64,000 nucleotides of DNA, taken from contig NZ_JAFKRH010000014.1 of the NCBI RefSeq assembly GCF_019038465.1, positions 1 through 64,000 of the forward strand. The letters run 5' to 3'. A program made the position numbers and the translations under genes. The notes below the pieces were generated by a model. It was not told the origin of the DNA. It was given only the letters and a program-made list of their open reading frames with translations, and did not search any database. The stretch comes from Synechococcus sp. CCY 0621 (GTDB lineage: Bacteria; Cyanobacteriota; Cyanobacteriia; PCC-6307; Cyanobiaceae). Below are positions 27,559-36,298 of the stretch, in pieces; within the stretch, counting starts at the first letter, position 1, and each line of letters starts with the position of its first letter.

Positions 27559-28284
27559 TCAGACCGTGAGGAATTCCTTGATCACGTCATCGGAAAGCTG
27601 GTCGGTCTGGCCACTGGAGACGATGCCGCCGCGCTGCATGGCGTAGTAGAAATCGGACTGGCGCACGAAGTGCAGGTGCTGCTCCACCAGCAACACGCTG
27701 ATTCCTGTTTCCTTCATGATGCGCTGCACGGCGTGCTCGATGTCGAGGATGATCGAGGGCTGAATGCCTTCGGTGGGTTCATCCAGGAGCAGCAACTTGG
27801 GCTTGCCCAGCAGGGCGCGGGCAATGGCCAGCTGTTGTTGCTGACCGCCGCTGAGATCGCCCCCCTTGCGCTTCAGGAACTTCTCGAGGATCGGGAACAG
27901 GTCGAAGATCAGAGGATCGATGTGGCGGTTCTTCTCCAGACCCCCGGGCAGGGCCTCCATGCCGAGCAGCAGATTTTCCTTGACCGTCACCTGGGGAATG
28001 ATGTCCCGGCCCTGGGACACATAGCCGATCCCGGCGCGGGCCCGCTTGTAGGGCGGCTGGGTCGTGAGCTGACCATCCTGGTAATGGATGGTCCCCGATC
28101 GCTGCTGCAACAGCCCGATGACCGTCTTGAGGAAGGTGGTCTTGCCGACGCCATTCCGGCCGATCAGGCAGACCATCTTGCCTTCGTGGATGGTCAGGTC
28201 AACGTTGCGGAGAATGTGGCTTTCTCCGTAATAGACATTCAGGTCGGAGACCTGGAGCAGGGGTTGGGCGCTGGTGGTGGACAT
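27559..28284 (-). CDS. urtE: Urea ABC transporter ATP-binding protein UrtE
   Basis: The 241-residue ATPase has Walker A GRNGVGKTT, signature LSGGQQQQLAIARAL and Walker B LLLLDEPTEGIQPS. It belongs to the LivF-like branch. It is the second of the two ATPases that drive urea import by UrtABC. It lies last in urtABCDE, 29 bases after urtD. Confidence 0.95.
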   Translation of the reverse strand: MSTTSAQPLLQVSDLNVYYGESHILRNVDLTIHEGKMVCLIGRNGVGKTTFLKTVIGLLQQRSGTIHYQDGQLTTQPPYKRARAGIGYVSQGRDIIPQVTVKENLLLGMEALPGGLEKNRHIDPLIFDLFPILEKFLKRKGGDLSGGQQQQLAIARALLGKPKLLLLDEPTEGIQPSIILDIEHAVQRIMKETGISVLLVEQHLHFVRQSDFYYAMQRGGIVSSGQTDQLSDDVIKEFLTV

Positions 28285-28313
28285 GGGGTCGGTGGGTGAT
28301 GGTCGGGATGCGA

Positions 28314-29060
28314 TTACTGTTCGGGCGGCCCCAGGTAGACCTCGATCACCCGCGGGTCGGACTTGACCGTCTCCAGCGGCCCCTGCGTCAGCACCTGTCC
28401 CTGGTGCAACACGGTGACGTCAAAACCCAGGTCGCGGATGAACTCCATGTCGTGCTCGATCACCACCACGGTGTGGTCGCCGGCCAGGGACTTGATCAGT
28501 TCGGCGGTGCGCAGGGTTTCCTCGTCAGTGAGGCCGGCGACGGGTTCATCGAGCAGCAGCACTTCCGGGGCCTGGGCCACGAGGGACGCGATGGCCAGCC
28601 ACTGCTTCTGGCCGTGGGAGAGCGAGCCGGCCTTGACGGTGGCAAACGGCGTCAGGCCGACGTAATTCATGATGCGATGCACCTCATCCTTCGAGGACTG
28701 GGGCAGGCTGGAGCCCAGCAGGCTGAAAGCGTTTTTCTCCGGCGAGGCGGACAGCTCCAGGTTGCGCAGCACCGTGAGATTCTCAAACACCCGCGGGGTT
28801 TGAAACTTGCGGCCGATGCCATTGCGGGAGATCTTCTGCTCGGAAACACCCAGCAGGGACTTCCCTTTGAAAGTCACTGTTCCCTTTGTGGGCCGCACCT
28901 TGCCGGTGATCACATCCAGAAAGGTGGTCTTGCCAGCACCGTTGGGGCCGATGATGGACTTCAACTCACCCTTGTAGAGCTTTAGGCTGAGGTCGGTGAG
29001 GGCATAGAAGCCGTCGAAACTCACGCTGACGTCATTGAGCTCGAGTAGAGGTTCTGACAT
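28314..29060 (-). CDS. urtD: Urea ABC transporter ATP-binding protein UrtD
   Basis: The 248-residue ATPase has Walker A GPNGAGKTT, an LSHGQKQWLAIASLV signature and Walker B LLLDEPVAGLTDEE, as in the LivG-like UrtD branch. The change from LSGGQ to LSHGQ is typical of UrtD. It pairs with UrtE to power urea uptake. It follows urtC by 69 bases. Confidence 0.95.
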   Translation of the reverse strand: MSEPLLELNDVSVSFDGFYALTDLSLKLYKGELKSIIGPNGAGKTTFLDVITGKVRPTKGTVTFKGKSLLGVSEQKISRNGIGRKFQTPRVFENLTVLRNLELSASPEKNAFSLLGSSLPQSSKDEVHRIMNYVGLTPFATVKAGSLSHGQKQWLAIASLVAQAPEVLLLDEPVAGLTDEETLRTAELIKSLAGDHTVVVIEHDMEFIRDLGFDVTVLHQGQVLTQGPLETVKSDPRVIEVYLGPPEQ

Positions 29061-29129
29061 GGACTTCGGAAGGGTGCGTATTCAGAAAAGCAGTCACAGC
29101 AGACAAACCAGGACGGGTCCCCTGGAGGA

Positions 29130-30236
29130 CTAATCCACCGGAACGGCCTCCTTGTCGATCTGGGGGTAGGTCTTGGCCTTCTTGGCAATGCCGAAGGCAG
29201 CCAGAAAGGTGCGGAAGCCGCCTTTGGTGATCCACCCGTAGATGCCGTCGGGCATCAGAACCACCACGAAGATGAACAGGGCCCCCTGAACGAACAGCCA
29301 GGCTTCCGGCAGCGCTTCGCTTACCAGGCTGCGCAGGTAGTTCACCACGGTGGCTCCGATGATCGGACCGACCAGGGTGCCACGACCACCCACGGCCACC
29401 CAGATCACCATCTCGATCGAGAAGGAGATCGACATGTACTGAGGCGACACGATGCCGGACTGGACGGTATAGAGGGCCCCGGAGATGCCACAGAGGGCCC
29501 CAGCCACCAGAAAGACGATCGTCTTGAAGGGGACGGGGTTGAAACCGGCGAAGCGCAGCCGGCTTTCGTCATCTCGGATGGCGATCAGCGCATCACCGAA
29601 GCGGCCGCTGGTGAAGTAGCGACAGACAAGGAAGGCCAAGGGCAGAAGCAACACCGTGAGTCGGTAGAACCAGGTCTGCATGTCCGGCGATCCCACCAGC
29701 TGGCCGAACAGCTCGCTGGTGCTGGTCTTGAGGCCGTTGGTGCCGTCGAAGAGTTTCTGCTGGCCGTTGAAGAAGTGGAAGAAGACCATCAACGCCGCCT
29801 GGGTGATGATCGAGAAGTACACCCCTTTGATGCGGTTTCTGAAGATCAGCCAACCCACCACGCCGGCCACAGCCGCAGGAATCACCCAGAGGGCGATCAG
29901 GGAGAACACCGGCGACCAGAAGGGTTGCCAGAAGAAGGGAAGCTGATCAACCCCGTAATTCTCAAAGAACTTGGGAATCCCGTTGCCACCCGCCTGGCTC
30001 TTGGTGTTGAGCATCAGGTTCATGGCCACCGCGTAGCCACCCAAGGCAAAGAAGATGCCCTGCCCCAGGCTCAACAGACCGGTGTAACCCCAGATCAGGT
30101 CGATCGCCAGGGCCGTGATCGACAGCGCGAAATAGCGGCCGAAGAGATTGAGGCGGAAGTCGTCGAGCGCTGCCGGAAGGATGAACAGGGCAATCGCCAG
30201 GAGAATCCAGGGTACGAGTCGTTGGAAGAGTTTCAC
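29130..30236 (-). CDS. urtC: Urea ABC transporter permease UrtC
   Basis: The 368-residue permease is of the LivM type with about ten membrane segments: LIWGYTGLLSLGQGIFFALGGY near the N-terminus, FRNRIKGVYFSIITQAALMV, and the cytoplasmic coupling loop with ALIAIRDDESRLRFAGFNPV. It forms the membrane channel with UrtB. It lies 60 bases after urtB. Confidence 0.95.
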   Translation of the reverse strand: MKLFQRLVPWILLAIALFILPAALDDFRLNLFGRYFALSITALAIDLIWGYTGLLSLGQGIFFALGGYAVAMNLMLNTKSQAGGNGIPKFFENYGVDQLPFFWQPFWSPVFSLIALWVIPAAVAGVVGWLIFRNRIKGVYFSIITQAALMVFFHFFNGQQKLFDGTNGLKTSTSELFGQLVGSPDMQTWFYRLTVLLLPLAFLVCRYFTSGRFGDALIAIRDDESRLRFAGFNPVPFKTIVFLVAGALCGISGALYTVQSGIVSPQYMSISFSIEMVIWVAVGGRGTLVGPIIGATVVNYLRSLVSEALPEAWLFVQGALFIFVVVLMPDGIYGWITKGGFRTFLAAFGIAKKAKTYPQIDKEAVPVD

Positions 30237-30296
30237 AGGTAGGACCTCCTGGTGGGGAGATGGAACGGGAATCTGCAGAGTGGGGGCGAGAAGGGG

Positions 30297-31454
30297 TCAG
30301 GCATCGACCGAGCGACCCTTCTGGGGGAACATGCCGTTGGGGCGGAACTGGAGGAAGACGATGATGAAGATGAACACCAGCACCAGGGACATGCTGGTGG
30401 TGGCAAAGAACTCGATCACCCCTTTCGCCGCCAGTGGCATGTCGGGGAAGATCGTCAGCAGGGTGCCCGAACCGATCACTGACTGGATGATGCCCAGCAG
30501 CAGGGAGGCCAGCACCGTACCCAGGAGATTCCCGACCCCTCCGAGGACGATCACCATGAAGCAGGACACGATGTAGGCGGCGCCGAGATTGGGGCCCACT
30601 GACCCCAGCAGGGTGATGGCACAGCCGGCCACGCCGGCCAGACCGGAGCCGATGCCGAAGGTGATGCTGTCGACCCGATCGGTGGGAATACCGAGGCAGT
30701 TGCTCATCTGCCGGTTCTGGGTGACGGCCCGGATGCGCAGGCCCCAGACGCTCTTGTTCAGGAACCAGTAGGTGGCCACCAGCAACAGGGCCGACAGAAG
30801 GATGATGAAGATGCGAAGACCTGGCAGCTCGATGGTGCCGATCATTCCCCAGCTTCCCTGCAGCCACTTGGGGGCGGTCACGTCAATGTTGCGAGGGCCG
30901 AACCAGGGCTTGGCGAGGGGCCGGATCTGGTCGAACAGGTTGACGGCGACCAGGCCAATGCCGATGGCGACCGCCCAGCCAAGTCCGTTGAGATAGGTGA
31001 AGAAGGGCTTCTCGGAGTACTTAGCTCCGAGTAACTTGGAAAGCAGGAATCCGACCACAACACCAACAATGATGCCCAGCGTCATGGCGGTGGACACACT
31101 GCGGATCAGCTGGATGAGAATCAGGCTGACGCCCCAGGTGGCAAGCAGGGTTTCCAGCGGGCGGCCATAGAGCTGACGAATCAATGTTTTCTCCAGCAGC
31201 ACCCCGATGAGCGCCGTCACGATGAAGGCGAGTACCAGGGAGATCGGAAAGTAGAGCTCAAAGATCACACCACCCATGGGCTTGAAGGCCGACTGCACCA
31301 CGTAGGTGACATACGCCCCCAGCATCATGAATTCGCCGTGGGCGAGATTGATGACGCCCATCAACCCGAAAACGATCGCCAAACCCGTGGCTGCAAGCAG
31401 CAGGACTGACCCGATGCTCAGGCCATCGAGTATCTGAGAAAAGAAAAGTTCCAA
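30297..31454 (-). CDS. urtB: Urea ABC transporter permease UrtB
   Basis: The 385-residue permease is of the LivH type: SIGSVLLLAATGLAIVFGLM, VINLAHGEFMMLGAY, RAVTQNRQMSNCLGIPTDRVD and YIVSCFMVIVLGGVGNLLG. The periplasmic insert between about residues 165 and 215 is characteristic of UrtB compared with amino-acid permeases. It is 139 bases from urtA, with a hairpin in the gap. Confidence 0.95.
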   Translation of the reverse strand: MELFFSQILDGLSIGSVLLLAATGLAIVFGLMGVINLAHGEFMMLGAYVTYVVQSAFKPMGGVIFELYFPISLVLAFIVTALIGVLLEKTLIRQLYGRPLETLLATWGVSLILIQLIRSVSTAMTLGIIVGVVVGFLLSKLLGAKYSEKPFFTYLNGLGWAVAIGIGLVAVNLFDQIRPLAKPWFGPRNIDVTAPKWLQGSWGMIGTIELPGLRIFIILLSALLLVATYWFLNKSVWGLRIRAVTQNRQMSNCLGIPTDRVDSITFGIGSGLAGVAGCAITLLGSVGPNLGAAYIVSCFMVIVLGGVGNLLGTVLASLLLGIIQSVIGSGTLLTIFPDMPLAAKGVIEFFATTSMSLVLVFIFIIVFLQFRPNGMFPQKGRSVDA

Positions 31455-31539
31455 CGGAATGAATGTTGAAAGTTAGATCAAGCGCCGCAAACGCAGCGCT
31501 CGATCGGGTCGAACGTGGTGGTGTGCTGAGCCGGAAAGC

Positions 31540-31561
31540 GGTGGCCCCCGAAGGAACCACC
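31540..31561 (-). other. Intercistronic hairpin with a UUCG loop between urtA and urtB
   Basis: On the minus strand, arms complementary to 31553-31561 and 31540-31548 pair over nine positions with one mismatch and one wobble and enclose the extra-stable tetraloop UUCG. It lies 32 bases past the urtA stop. No T-run follows. Such hairpins after a binding-protein gene commonly protect its message and lower expression of the membrane components downstream. Confidence 0.55.
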
Positions 31562-31593
31562 TGTCTTTCATGGATTCACGGACTGGGCCGTGA

Positions 31594-32889
31594 TCACATC
31601 TTGAACTTGCCGGCGTCAGGACGGTCCTGGGTCCAGTCGCAGGTGAAGCCCTTGGTCTCAGGAACGAACTGGTTCCAGGGCAGCGGCGGGATGGCTTTGA
31701 CGCTGTCGGACAGGATCTTGAACTGCCCGTTGGCTTCCGCCTCACCGATGAGCACCCGCTCGGAGGTGTGGTGGTTGGGGAACATCTTGATTTCGCCCTG
31801 GGGAGCGGCGAAGGTGATCCCAATCATGTCCTTGCGGACCTTGTCGAGATCTTCGAAGGTTCCAGCCTTCTCGACGGCGTTCTTCCAGAGGTAGACCATG
31901 TTGTAGGCGGATTCCGCCGGGTCACCCGTGACCCGGTCGGCGCCATACATGGCCTGGAAGTCGGCGGTGAACTTCTTGGAAGCCGGGGTGTCCAGGCTCA
32001 TGAAGAAGTTCCAGGCGGCGTAGGTGCCGGTGGTGTACTCAGGACCGATCTGGCGAATCTCCTCTTCCGCGATGGAGAAGGACATGATCGGGTACTTGGC
32101 CGGGTCGATGCCTGAAGCCTTGAACTGCTTGAACAGGGCGACGTTGGAGTCACCGTTCAAGGTGTTGATGATGATCCCGCCATCGGGGAAGGCTTTCTTG
32201 ATCTTGGCGATGATCGGGGCCACCTCGGTGTTGCCGAGGGGAATGTAGTCTTCGCCGACCGTCTCACCACCCAGAGCCTTCATCTGCTCCTTGATGATGG
32301 TGTTGGCTGTACGTGGGTACACGTAATCAGAGCCAACCAGGTACACCTTCTTGCCGAGTTTGCCGGAGAACTTGTCCATCAGCCACTGAACAGCAGGTTC
32401 AGCCTGTTGGTTCGGAACGGCGCCGGTGTAGAAGATGTTCCTGGAGCACTCCTGACCCTCGTACTGGATCGGGTAGAAGAGCATGTGGTTCTTCGACTCG
32501 AAGACCGGCAGCATCGCCTTGCGGCTGGCAGAGGTCCAGCCGCCGAACACGACGGCGACTTTGTCGGAGTCGATCAGCTTCTGGGCTTTCTCGGCGAAGG
32601 TGGGCCAGTCGGAGGCACCATCTTCGGCGACAGCGACGATCTTGTACGACTTGCCGCCAACTTTGACGCCGCCGGCGTCATTGATTTCCTTGATCGCCAT
32701 TTCCTCGACTTCTTTCAAAGTCGTTTCGGAGATGGCCATGGTGCCGCTGAGTGAATGAAGGATGCCAACCTTCACTTCACCGTCGAAATTGCCGCCGGAC
32801 CCGGACTCGCCTCCACAGGAGACGAGGGTTACGCTCACGGCAGATGCGGCGATTGCAGCTGCCAGTCGCCTTGAAAGATGCAGAGACAT
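31594..32889 (-). CDS. urtA: Urea ABC transporter substrate-binding protein UrtA
   Basis: The 431-residue precursor has a lipoprotein signal (basic SRR, hydrophobic core, VTLVSC lipobox near residue 25). The mature part is of the UrtA/AmiC type: VGILHSLSGTMAISETTL, AVVFGGWTSASRKA, FYPIQYEGQECSRNIFYTG and NHHTSERVLIGEA. It binds urea in the periplasm with high affinity. ATG at 32889 is preferred over one at 32934 because it begins the signal peptide and leaves the predicted NtcA promoter upstream. Confidence 0.95.
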   Translation of the reverse strand: MSLHLSRRLAAAIAASAVSVTLVSCGGESGSGGNFDGEVKVGILHSLSGTMAISETTLKEVEEMAIKEINDAGGVKVGGKSYKIVAVAEDGASDWPTFAEKAQKLIDSDKVAVVFGGWTSASRKAMLPVFESKNHMLFYPIQYEGQECSRNIFYTGAVPNQQAEPAVQWLMDKFSGKLGKKVYLVGSDYVYPRTANTIIKEQMKALGGETVGEDYIPLGNTEVAPIIAKIKKAFPDGGIIINTLNGDSNVALFKQFKASGIDPAKYPIMSFSIAEEEIRQIGPEYTTGTYAAWNFFMSLDTPASKKFTADFQAMYGADRVTGDPAESAYNMVYLWKNAVEKAGTFEDLDKVRKDMIGITFAAPQGEIKMFPNHHTSERVLIGEAEANGQFKILSDSVKAIPPLPWNQFVPETKGFTCDWTQDRPDAGKFKM

Positions 32890-32939
32890 TGAAGCCTGTT
32901 CAAGATGAATTGTAGTCGCCGTAACCGACGGCAATTGGA

Positions 32940-32981
32940 AAGGTAAGGAAGGACGTGGTTACTCCCGGTATCCAATGAGAC
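32940..32981 (-). promoter_or_regulatory. NtcA-activated promoter of urtA
   Basis: On the minus strand, GTC-N8-TAC (complement of 32968-32981) is followed after exactly 22 bases by TACCTT (complement of 32940-32945), which fits TAN3T. The spacing is that of class II NtcA-activated promoters; only one base of the GTA half-site differs. The start of transcription would be near 32933, with a leader of about 45 bases before the urtA ATG. Confidence 0.55.
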
Positions 32982-33102
32982 AGAAAGCCACCCGGGGCTT
33001 GCTGGAGTGAGGATTTGCACGTGCCGTTCCTGTCGATATGTTGCATTACCTACGGTTTTGGTGATGAACGGGTGACAAGCGAATATCAGGAGGCCCCAAG
33101 GC

Positions 33103-33717
33103 TCAGGCGGCGGCGGGCTCGGGCAGCTGCCGCAGCAGGAAACTCTCAACCCTGTCCAGGCCTTCACCGCTGCGCAGATTCGTGAAGCACCAGGGGCGAC
33201 CACCGCGCATGCGTTCGGTGTCCTCTTGCATCACCGTCAGGCTGGCCCCCACCATCGGCGCCAGGTCGATCTTGTTGATCACCAGCAGATCGGAGCGGGT
33301 GATGCCCGGCCCTCCCTTGCGGGGGATCTTGTCGCCGGCGGCCACGTCGATCACATAGATGCAGAGATCGACCAGTTCCGGACTGAAGCTGGCCGCCAGG
33401 TTGTCGCCGCCACTTTCCACCAGCACCAGGTCCAGGTCCGGGAAGGCCTCTTCCAGCTCCTGCACCGCCGCCCGGTTGATCGAGCAGTCCTCACGGATGG
33501 CGGTGTGGGGACAGCCTCCGGTCTCGACCCCGCGGATGCGCTCGGGGGCCAGGGCGCCGGCTCTGGTGAGGAACTGGGCATCCTCCTGGGTGTAGATGTC
33601 GTTGGTGACGACCGCGAGCTGCAACCGTTCCCGCAGCCGGCGGCAAAGGGCATCCACCAGGGCCGTCTTTCCCGAGCCCACCGGTCCCGCGACCCCGACC
33701 CGCAGTTTGCTGCCCAT
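33103..33717 (-). CDS. ureG: Urease accessory GTPase UreG
   Basis: The 204-residue SIMIBI-class GTPase has P-loop [38 protein letters not shown] (the CPH nickel-binding motif), [11 protein letters not shown] and NKIDLAP. It delivers Ni2+ to apo-urease with UreD/UreF/UreH in a GTP-dependent step. It is separated from ureEF by 2.6 kb of unrelated genes, although it lies on the same strand. Confidence 0.96.
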   Translation of the reverse strand: MGSKLRVGVAGPVGSGKTALVDALCRRLRERLQLAVVTNDIYTQEDAQFLTRAGALAPERIRGVETGGCPHTAIREDCSINRAAVQELEEAFPDLDLVLVESGGDNLAASFSPELVDLCIYVIDVAAGDKIPRKGGPGITRSDLLVINKIDLAPMVGASLTVMQEDTERMRGGRPWCFTNLRSGEGLDRVESFLLRQLPEPAAA

Positions 33718-33731
33718 CGCCCGATTCCAGG

Positions 33732-34388
33732 ATGGGTGCCATCCTGACGCCAGCGCCGATGGCCGCGGTGAGCGATGAACCGATCCCCAGGTTGATCCGC
33801 CGCTTCGAGCGTCTGGATGGGCGACTCGTCGCGACCGTCACCGGGACGGGGGTGGTGGTCTGCCTCGGGTTCATCGAGTTGCTGCGCAGTCCCCTGCAGC
33901 AGCTCTCCAGGGTCACGGTGGAACTGCTGGCGGTGCGGGCCCTGCTGTTCCTGGGGCCGCTGCTGGTCAGCCTGCTGCTGTTGTTGCGGGATGGACCGCT
34001 GCTGCTCGGTGAACGCCGTTCCCCCGGCACCTGGGGACCCGAGCTGCTGGCCAGCGGCCTGCTCAGCGTCGTGCTGCTGCTCTATTACATGGCGGCGGTG
34101 CTCATCACCGCCAGCCTCACCCTCAACCAGGGCGATGTGGTGGCGGAGGTGGGGTTCCTGATCGGCAAGCTGGAGCCGGCCCGCTTCGCCGCCGCTCTGA
34201 TCAGGACGGGCCTCTACGGCGCGATCACTGCCGCCATCTGTCTGCAGCAAGCTCGGCGCGCCTCCTCTGGCCCGATGGCGATGGCCTCCCGGATGTCCCG
34301 ATCGTTCCTGCTGGGCCTCGGGTTGCTGGTCTGTCTCGACCTGCTCTGGACGATCACTGTTGATCCCTTGCGCATGGGGGGGGGCTGA
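33732..34388 (+). CDS. Integral membrane protein of unknown function, MCE neighbour
   Basis: The 218-residue product has four to five hydrophobic segments (for example [61 protein letters not shown]). I do not recognise a family; it lacks the features of an MlaE permease. It is followed 2 bases later by an MCE-domain gene, so the two are probably one functional unit in envelope lipid traffic. ATG at 33759 is an alternative start. It is divergent from ureG with only 14 bases between the starts, so the two promoters must overlap the opposite genes. Confidence 0.65.
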   Translation: MGAILTPAPMAAVSDEPIPRLIRRFERLDGRLVATVTGTGVVVCLGFIELLRSPLQQLSRVTVELLAVRALLFLGPLLVSLLLLLRDGPLLLGERRSPGTWGPELLASGLLSVVLLLYYMAAVLITASLTLNQGDVVAEVGFLIGKLEPARFAAALIRTGLYGAITAAICLQQARRASSGPMAMASRMSRSFLLGLGLLVCLDLLWTITVDPLRMGGG

Positions 34389-34390
34389 CC

Positions 34391-35260
34391 ATGACACCCA
34401 CCGTTCCGCCGCGGCGCCCCGGTCCCCAGAGCCTGGTTTTCCTGGCGGGGGCGGTGGGGCTGCTGGGGCTGTTCGTGGTGGGGATCGCCCGTGCCGGCAA
34501 CTGGCTCACCCCCAGCGTGCGCCTGCAGTTCCGCACCCTCGACGCCGCTGGCCTGCAGACAGGCATGGCAGTGCGGATCTCGGGATACGCCGTGGGCCAG
34601 GTGCGCCGGATCCTGCTCCAACCCGATGCCCAGGTGCTGGTGGAACTGGAGCTGCGGGACCCCTACCGCTCCATGGTGGGGCGCCGCAGCCGGGCGGAAC
34701 TGGCCCAGGTGGGACTCCTGGGTGACAGCTACATCGCCATCACCCCCGACCCGGCGGCGGTGGGCCAGGCGCCGATCGGGGATGGCGAGACGCTCGTGTT
34801 CACCAGTCGTCCCGATCTCGATGATCTGCTCGCTGAGGTGGCCAGCAGCCGCATCCCCCTGCAGCGGGCCGTCAGCAGTGGCCTCAGCCTGGCGGAGACC
34901 CGCCTGCCCCGCAGCCTCGACCAGCTGGACCAGACCCTGGCCGCCAGCCGTCGCCTGGCGACCCGCCTGGAGTCCGACGCCCAGCGCAGCAGCAGCGAGC
35001 TGAATCGCACGCTGGGCGCCACCCGCCAACTGGCGCAGCGCCTGGAGGGACGCGCCGATGGCACGGCCGCCGACCTCTCGGCCCTGATCCGGCGCCTGGA
35101 GAGCACCGAAACCCAGACACGCCCGCTGCTGCTCCAGACCCTGCGGGAGCTGACCACCATGGCCGCCACCACCAACCGTCTGGTCAAGACCCTCAACGAG
35201 AGCTGGCTGTTTGAGCTGATCGACCGGCCCGGGGACCATCTGAAGGACCGCAGGCCCTGA
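34391..35260 (+). CDS. MCE/MlaD-domain protein
   Basis: The 289-residue protein has an N-terminal membrane anchor (LVFLAGAVGLLGLFVVGIA) and a single MCE domain (residues about 40-120: VRLQFRTLDAAGLQTGMAVRISGYAVGQVRRI, then VGLLGDSYIAITP). A long helical region from about 145 to 275 follows (RSLDQLDQTLAASRRLATRLE). MCE proteins form hexameric rings that carry lipids between membranes; cyanobacterial and plastid relatives (TGD2-like) act in lipid import. The matching permease and ATPase are not in the window. Confidence 0.85.
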   Translation: MTPTVPPRRPGPQSLVFLAGAVGLLGLFVVGIARAGNWLTPSVRLQFRTLDAAGLQTGMAVRISGYAVGQVRRILLQPDAQVLVELELRDPYRSMVGRRSRAELAQVGLLGDSYIAITPDPAAVGQAPIGDGETLVFTSRPDLDDLLAEVASSRIPLQRAVSSGLSLAETRLPRSLDQLDQTLAASRRLATRLESDAQRSSSELNRTLGATRQLAQRLEGRADGTAADLSALIRRLESTETQTRPLLLQTLRELTTMAATTNRLVKTLNESWLFELIDRPGDHLKDRRP

Positions 35261-35284
35261 GCGCCCTGGCGGCCGCCGGACGGC

Positions 35285-36298
35285 TCAGCCCACCAGCCGA
35301 TCGGCCTGGCGCAGCAGCTCGGGTGGGAAGGTCACCCCGATCGCCCGGGCCGTGCGGCGATTCAGCAGCAGGAGCTTCTGGGTCACCGGTTCGAAGGGCA
35401 GGTCGGCGGGCGAGCGGCCCCGCAGCACCTTGACCGCCAGATCCCCGGCCAGGGCCCCATCGGCCTCCGGATCCCAGCCCACCACGGCCAGGCATCCCCG
35501 CGTGGTGATGTCAGAGGGATCGACGGAATAGACCGGCAGGCGATGGCGCAGACCTGCCGCCGCCAGGGCGGCGAAGCCCACGCTGGTGGCGTAGTCGCCC
35601 ACCCGCACCAGGGCTCCCACCCGGTGGGCGGCCAGGCCATCGGCGGCCCGGGCCACCTCCCCCGGCCCGGAGACCGGCTCGATCACGACCGCGATCGAGC
35701 GCTGGGTCGCTTCCCGGCGCAGCAGCTCCGCCTCGAAGCTGGCATTGGCCTCGGAGGGGTTGAAGACGAGCCCGACGCTGGAGAGGCCGGGGCTGATCCG
35801 GCGGGCCAGCTCGAGCTGTTCGGCGAGGGGGCTGGTGCTCACCGTGCCCACCACGTTGGGCCGGTGATGGGTGTAGCTGGTGCCGGCCCCGGCCCCCCAG
35901 GGGTTGGAGCAGTAGGCGAACACCACCGGCACCCGGGCGGGGGCGACGGCCAGGATCGCCGCCAGGGGCGGGGTGCCGATGGCCACCAGCATGTCGACCC
36001 CGGCCTCCAGCAGAGCGATCACCTGGGCGCGGCTGGTGGCCGTGCTGCCCTCGGCGAAGCGCTCCTGCAGGGTCAGGTTGGCTGGCGGGCGGAAGCCGCC
36101 CCTGGCCAGGGCCTGCACGAACCCGCGGCGGGCCGCATCAGGCGCGGCACCCCGGACGTACTGGAGCAGCCCGAGGCGGGGCGGGCCCGGGGGGCGGGAG
36201 CGGCGGGTGCAGCCGGCGGCCAGGAGGACCCCGCCGGCGGTGCCGCCGCCCAGCAGGTGCAGGGCCCGTCGCCGGCTGATCCTGTCCGCGATTGGCAT
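35285..36298 (-). CDS. ABC-type substrate-binding lipoprotein, PF04392 type, no transporter partner nearby
   Basis: The 337-residue precursor starts SRRRALHLLGGGTAGGVLLAAGC, a Tat-like twin-arginine stretch with a lipobox cysteine near residue 30. The body matches the TrpX/YqxJ-like binding-protein family: GLLQYVRGAAPDAARRGF, MLVAIGTPPLAAI, VVFAYCSNPWGAGAG, SVGLVFNPSEANASF, SVDPSDITTRGCLAVVGWD. The ligand is unknown; relatives bind aromatic or other small molecules. Its ATG shares one base with the ureF stop (TGATG), so it is translated with ureEF. No permease or ATPase gene adjoins it. Confidence 0.8.
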   Translation of the reverse strand: MPIADRISRRRALHLLGGGTAGGVLLAAGCTRRSRPPGPPRLGLLQYVRGAAPDAARRGFVQALARGGFRPPANLTLQERFAEGSTATSRAQVIALLEAGVDMLVAIGTPPLAAILAVAPARVPVVFAYCSNPWGAGAGTSYTHHRPNVVGTVSTSPLAEQLELARRISPGLSSVGLVFNPSEANASFEAELLRREATQRSIAVVIEPVSGPGEVARAADGLAAHRVGALVRVGDYATSVGFAALAAAGLRHRLPVYSVDPSDITTRGCLAVVGWDPEADGALAGDLAVKVLRGRSPADLPFEPVTQKLLLLNRRTARAIGVTFPPELLRQADRLVG

